From Vibrio aphrogenes (GTDB lineage: Bacteria; Pseudomonadota; Gammaproteobacteria; Enterobacterales; Vibrionaceae), in the NCBI RefSeq assembly GCF_002157735.2, contig NZ_AP018690.1, positions 248,001-312,000 on the forward strand: a DNA stretch of 64,000 nt, given 5' to 3'. The stretch's first letter is position 1. Each line of letters starts with the position of its first letter. Made by a program: the position numbers and the translations under genes. A model generated the notes under the pieces. That model was not told the DNA's origin. It ran no database searches and saw nothing but the letters and a program-made list of their open reading frames with translations. Below, one piece after another: positions 60,522-64,000 of the stretch.

Positions 60522-61367
60522 ATGAAGTGGTTATGGATAATGCTGGTTACCTTGATGTCGTGCCAAGCGATAGCGGAGGAGCCTCAGAAATACTCAGAGC
60601 AGCAGATGCTCGACCGACCTTTGATGGAGCGATATATTCTCGATGAATTAAAAGCCCTACGCATAGATCAACAAGATTTAGAGCGTCGTCTCACCATCCA
60701 GATTACGGACAGAGAGTTGGAAGTGGCGGATAAATCTTTAAATTACTCCAATATTACGGTGACCTATTTCTTCTACATTATTGCTGGTGTGGCTTCTCTC
60801 GTGGCGTTAGTTGGCTGGCAGTCACTTAAAGAAATCAAACATAATACCAAGGAAATGGCGGATAAACGTCTTAACGAAATCACCTTGTCTTATGAGAAAA
60901 AATTCAGTGCATTAGAGCGTGATTTGAAACGTAAAACTCGCATTATCACGGAAAATAACCGCGAAATTGAAATCATTAACGAAGTGCATAATTTATGGCT
61001 GCGGGCGCAAAGTGCTCAAACGCCAGAGCAAAAAATTGAAACCTATGATGAAATTTTAAAAATACGTCCTGGTGATCTTGAAGCGTTAACTCATAAAGCG
61101 GATGCGGCGATGGATATCCAAGAATACCACTGGGCGTTAAGTATCTGTAACCGGGTATTGGAAGTGGATGATAATAATGCGCATGCGTTATACCAACGTG
61201 CTTGTGCGTATTCTCGTCTTGGTGCAGAAGAACAAGCAATCAATGATTTAGTGTTAGCGATTGAATCGAGTGCCTCATTAAGAGAGCTCGCCGCCGATGA
61301 AACAGACTTTGAAATGCTAAGAGGAAACCCTCGTTTTGAGGTGCTGATTGATAGTGATTTCTCTTAA
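60522..61367 (+). CDS. Membrane-anchored TPR protein
   Basis: The 281-residue protein has a signal peptide (cleavage near AIA-EE), a periplasmic helical stretch, one membrane segment (TVTYFFYIIAGVASLVALVGW, ~79-100), a charged coiled-coil (KEIKHNTKEMADKRLNEITLSYEKKFSALERDLKR) and a C-terminal TPR domain (YDEILKIRPGDLEALTHKADAAMDIQEYHWALSICNRVLEVDDNNAHALYQRACAYSRLG). The TPR domain is thus probably cytosolic, acting as a scaffold. Partner unknown. AAGGG precedes the ATG. Confidence 0.8.
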   Translation: MKWLWIMLVTLMSCQAIAEEPQKYSEQQMLDRPLMERYILDELKALRIDQQDLERRLTIQITDRELEVADKSLNYSNITVTYFFYIIAGVASLVALVGWQSLKEIKHNTKEMADKRLNEITLSYEKKFSALERDLKRKTRIITENNREIEIINEVHNLWLRAQSAQTPEQKIETYDEILKIRPGDLEALTHKADAAMDIQEYHWALSICNRVLEVDDNNAHALYQRACAYSRLGAEEQAINDLVLAIESSASLRELAADETDFEMLRGNPRFEVLIDSDFS

Positions 61368-61431
61368 TGTGAGGATTTTTAGTTAAGTTTCGTTAAGCCA
61401 TATTGTGCCGTTGTCGGTATGAAACCTTATT

Positions 61432-61480
61432 AACCTCAACTGCGGTATCGAGTGACTTCTAGTTATCCGCAGCTGAGGTT
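61432..61480 (+). terminator. Long hairpin after the TPR gene
   Basis: AACCTCAACTGCGG and CCGCAGCTGAGGTT pair over 14 positions with one mismatch around a 21-nt loop; TATTAC follows, so termination is probably weak. Confidence 0.6.
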
Positions 61481-61517
61481 TATTACATGAACCTTATCAG
61501 TAGTTGAGTGGTATTAT

Positions 61518-62261
61518 ATGGATATTTCTTCTCAATCAATATCTCGTACACACCTTTTGTGGCGTGGCATGTTAGCCATTTCCCCCTTGAGTTTTGCTGT
61601 TATTCCATGGGGGTTATTGGCCGGCTCATACGCGATTGATATTGGTTTAACCCCAATTGAAGCCCAGGCTTTGTCAGCGATTTTATTTGCGGGGGCTGCG
61701 CAATTAGTTGCAACCGGGATGTTTGATGCGCAGGTTGGTTTATGGACCATGCTATTAACGACGTTTTTTATTACCTCACGTCATTTTCTTTATAGCGTGT
61801 CGATGCGTGAAAAAATCAGCCCATTACCGTTACGCTGGCGTTTACCTCTCGGGTTTTTACTGACCGATGAGTTATTTGCAGTGTGTGGTCATCAAAGTAA
61901 AAAAGAATTTGAACCTTGGTATGCACTGGGGGCGGGGTTGAGTTTTTATCTCGTTTGGAATTTAGCCAGTTTAGTCGGTATTGTGGCTGGCAGACAAATC
62001 CCAAATCTTGATCAATGGGGGTTAGAGTTTGCGGTCGCGGCGACGTTCATTGCCATTGTGATTCCAACCATTAAAAATATTCCCATTTTAGTTGCAGTGG
62101 TGGTCGCATTGGTGGCGTCGGTATTACTCAGTTACTGGCAAATAGAAGGGAGTTTGATCATTGCCAGTTTATTGGCGATGGTGGCGGGTTACTTATGTGA
62201 AAAAGCAGGAATGGATAATAGCTCCTCTTCTCAAACATTAAAATCAGAGGAGGGCGCATGA
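61518..62261 (+). CDS. azlC: AzlC-family branched-chain amino-acid exporter, large subunit
   Basis: The 247-residue membrane protein has about eight hydrophobic segments and the AzlC features ISPLSFAVIPWGLLAGSYAIDIGLTPIEAQALSAILFAGAAQLVATGM and TSRHFLYSVSMREKISPLPLRWRLPLGFLLTDELFAV. With the small AzlD partner it exports branched-chain amino acids (as YgaZH does). Its stop overlaps the azlD start by 4 nt. The ribosome site before the ATG is weak. Confidence 0.93.
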   Translation: MDISSQSISRTHLLWRGMLAISPLSFAVIPWGLLAGSYAIDIGLTPIEAQALSAILFAGAAQLVATGMFDAQVGLWTMLLTTFFITSRHFLYSVSMREKISPLPLRWRLPLGFLLTDELFAVCGHQSKKEFEPWYALGAGLSFYLVWNLASLVGIVAGRQIPNLDQWGLEFAVAATFIAIVIPTIKNIPILVAVVVALVASVLLSYWQIEGSLIIASLLAMVAGYLCEKAGMDNSSSSQTLKSEEGA

Positions 62262-62572
62262 TTATATTGTCTATTTTAGCGATGACAGCGGTGGTGTTTT
62301 TGAGTCGTTATTTGTTTCTTTCTCCAAGGTTACCGGTGAAGTTAAACCATAATGCACAACGTTTGCTGAGTTATTCTAGCCCTGCCGTCTTGACTGCCAT
62401 TTGGGCCCCAATCGTCTTTATTCATGATGAGTCATTGGCTATTTCTTGGTTAAATCCTTATTTAGTCGCTGCCATCTTGGCCGCTGTGATTGCTTGGAAA
62501 ACCCATAACGTGATTGCAACGACTGTGATCAGTATGGGCTGTTTCTTTGCTTTAAACGCTTTTCTCTCTTAA
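62258..62572 (+). CDS. azlD: AzlD-family small subunit of amino-acid exporter
   Basis: The 104-residue protein has four hydrophobic segments and the AzlD pattern FLSRYLFLSPRLPVKLNHNAQRLLSYSSPAVLTAIWAPIVF and HNVIATTVISMG. It overlaps azlC by ATGA, so the two subunits are coupled. It is required for export by AzlC. Confidence 0.92.
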   Translation: MIILSILAMTAVVFLSRYLFLSPRLPVKLNHNAQRLLSYSSPAVLTAIWAPIVFIHDESLAISWLNPYLVAAILAAVIAWKTHNVIATTVISMGCFFALNAFLS

Positions 62573-62640
62573 TTCCATTGGATTGAGCACGATAACGAAT
62601 GAAGCCATAGTTTATGGGGTTACTTCAGAGGCAGCGAAAG

Positions 62641-63762
62641 TTATTTTTTGACTAAGCCATAAGGTAAGTCCTTAAAGAGGGAAGGCTGGTCAGTGATAGT
62701 AGGAGCTTCATGAGTACCTTGCCAATGCAGCAACATAATGGCTAGTACGTTTCGATGCTCACCACTCGCTAATTCAAAATCACCGTCCGTCGATGGAATC
62801 ATCTTCATTTTGGGGTCGATGGCATGGGCAATAGTTGCTTGTGTATCGGCTAACGTTGGCGCGCGATATTTTTGTGCTAATAAATAGCTGATGCCCACTT
62901 CTGCAATCACATCTTCTTTGGTTCGAGTTAGAATTTGCTCAATATTGTTATCAAAATAATCATAAATCCAAGCAAACTCTTTGGCATCAACAGGGTGCTG
63001 ATAATATTCAGACGCCGCAAAAATAATGTGAGTTAATCCATAGATTTTGTTCGCAAATTGCTGGTCGGTTAATTGCTTATCTTGATTGTCAGGGTAGGTT
63101 TTTTTAAAGGTTTCAATGAAATCATTGACAACATCTTGCTCACCAAGTTGGCGCAACCAGTAAACTTGATTCGCTAATTGAGCTGCCCACGCTTTGATCA
63201 TATCCGGGTCTGTTGCGTAGGTTTTGAAATCAAATTGACGAATTAAATTGCGTAAATGTTTATCGTATTTATGTTTTAAACCATATTCATCGGCGCGAGC
63301 CATACTGCCTAATAAATCAATGCCAAGAAATAAATACTCTGGGTGATCTTTAGTCGCTTCAAAACGCATTTGACGGCGAACTTTTTCAGTGTTGGCATAG
63401 GCTTTTAACCTATTTTCACCGTAAGCTTTTGCTTGTTTTGGGGTTTGTATTTCCGTCGCAATTTGATTTAAGGTGCTGGCAACTCGAGCCATGTCAGACC
63501 AAATGGTCGCAGAGTATTTGGGATCTAAGGTTTGGCGGAAAAGGCGTAAACCATAATGTCCGGCGGTGGTGGCATTTAAAGTATAAAGCTGGCTTTCAAA
63601 AGTCTGTTTGATGCTCTCTGCATCTTGTTGATATCGAGTATTGCTTAAAGTTGATGGTGTTGAATAAGGCGTTGTTTCAGCAAAAGTGGGTGTAACAAAA
63701 GTTAATTGTGAGACAAAGAATAACGCCGTGATGGTCAGTGCGTTCAGTTTACGCTTTAACAT
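62641..63762 (-). CDS. Secreted DUF3541-like protein
   Basis: The 373-residue precursor has a signal peptide (cleavage near TFAE) and an all-helical mature domain with GHYGLRLFRQTLDPKYSATIWSDMARVASTLNQIA, HPEYLFLGIDLLGSMARADEYGL, VYWLRQLGEQDVV and HRNVLAIMLLHWQG. This resembles the DUF3541 family found mainly in vibrios; function unknown. It is a single gene convergent with azlD. I am fairly sure it is real and exported, less sure of the family name. Confidence 0.75.
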   Translation of the reverse strand: MLKRKLNALTITALFFVSQLTFVTPTFAETTPYSTPSTLSNTRYQQDAESIKQTFESQLYTLNATTAGHYGLRLFRQTLDPKYSATIWSDMARVASTLNQIATEIQTPKQAKAYGENRLKAYANTEKVRRQMRFEATKDHPEYLFLGIDLLGSMARADEYGLKHKYDKHLRNLIRQFDFKTYATDPDMIKAWAAQLANQVYWLRQLGEQDVVNDFIETFKKTYPDNQDKQLTDQQFANKIYGLTHIIFAASEYYQHPVDAKEFAWIYDYFDNNIEQILTRTKEDVIAEVGISYLLAQKYRAPTLADTQATIAHAIDPKMKMIPSTDGDFELASGEHRNVLAIMLLHWQGTHEAPTITDQPSLFKDLPYGLVKK

Positions 63763-63861
63763 AGAGAGATCCCTCTTAATCCACTTAAATAAATGATAGC
63801 TTAATGGTCATTGAGCGAGCGTGATGGCTCTCTATAACTTACTCTTGTTTGGAGGGGATGC

Positions 63862-63934
63862 ACTCATTATTTGATAGTAACTCTTAAATTTGACAATACG
63901 CTAACCAAGCAACCCTGCGATTTAAATAATGAGT
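63862..63934. repeat. 11-bp inverted repeat, possible degenerate ATACCAAYC-family relative
   Basis: ACTCATTATTT (63862-63872) and AAATAATGAGT (63924-63934) are perfect complements 51 nt apart. The ATAATGAGT word occurs inside copies 2 and 3. The rest of 63763-64000 shows no gene. Confidence 0.45.
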
Positions 63935-64000
63935 ACTTTCATTTATTTATCATATAGAAATAAAACAAAAGTGATAAAATGGCGCAACGATAGTTTATAG

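Overview
The window looks like chromosomal DNA of a Vibrionaceae member, most likely a Vibrio. Reasons: low to moderate GC, a maltose regulon of the enteric/Vibrio type (lamB, malK, malEFG, malT, malQ), ppsA back to back with ppsR, KtrAB potassium uptake, a CsrB-type RNA with an upstream UvrY/VarA-like box, and several families that are typical of vibrios (DUF3541, MesD/MesX, PACE efflux). Maltose genes lie on chromosome II in V. cholerae, so this may be a secondary chromosome; that is inference. No tRNA, rRNA, CRISPR array, insertion sequence or integrase was seen.

Layout. 1-9.3 kb: end of an MFS exporter, a Nudix protein, a two-component system with a BOF/YgiW protein, a YjiH gate protein, the RhlE helicase followed by a csrB RNA gene, a small unknown protein and a GNAT acetyltransferase. 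9.4-14.4 kb: an MviM-like oxidoreductase, a LysE exporter, a DUF2391 membrane protein, a secreted ricin-like protein, and the folate-independent methionine synthase pair MesD/MesX with a MetR-like box. 14.8-18.9 kb: cytoplasmic GH13 amylase, maltoporin and an EamA transporter. 19-25.3 kb: a Tat-exported flavoprotein, a 2[4Fe-4S] ferredoxin and a ferric-reductase-like membrane flavohaem protein, divergent from a BaeSR-like two-component system and a secreted EF-hand protein. 25.4-31 kb: malK divergent from malEFG.

31-34 kb is an accessory island: a truncated RelE/ParE toxin remnant, a DNA methyltransferase with a cysteine-rich partner, a minimal GT51-like protein coupled to a membrane-anchored beta-rich protein behind palindromic operators, and a possible 23-residue membrane peptide. 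34-41 kb: dkgB, a quinone-oxidoreductase-like gene and an old yellow enzyme, divergent from a LysR gene; then DUF302, gamma-glutamyltransferase and a small membrane protein. 41.2-46.6 kb: malT divergent from malQ. 47-64 kb: a sodium/solute symporter, ppsA/ppsR, a TauE-like permease, a PACE pump with a LysR gene, ktrAB, YccF, an OsmC protein, YqaE, a GntR/Nudix pair, a TPR membrane protein, azlCD and a DUF3541 protein.

How it fits together. The window holds a complete maltodextrin route: LamB entry, MalEFGK2 import, MalQ and a cytosolic amylase for breakdown, and MalT control. The motif GGAGGATGT recurs upstream of lamB, malE and malQ. The mal genes are interrupted by two unrelated blocks, the redox module and the island plus OYE/ggt genes. 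The best candidates for undescribed biology are the GT51/beta-barrel pair with its operators and the flavoprotein/ferredoxin/ferric-reductase module with its private BaeSR system. A window-wide peculiarity is the number of short (8-20 bp) tandem duplications at gene starts and ends. All functional calls are from reading sequence; no database search was possible.
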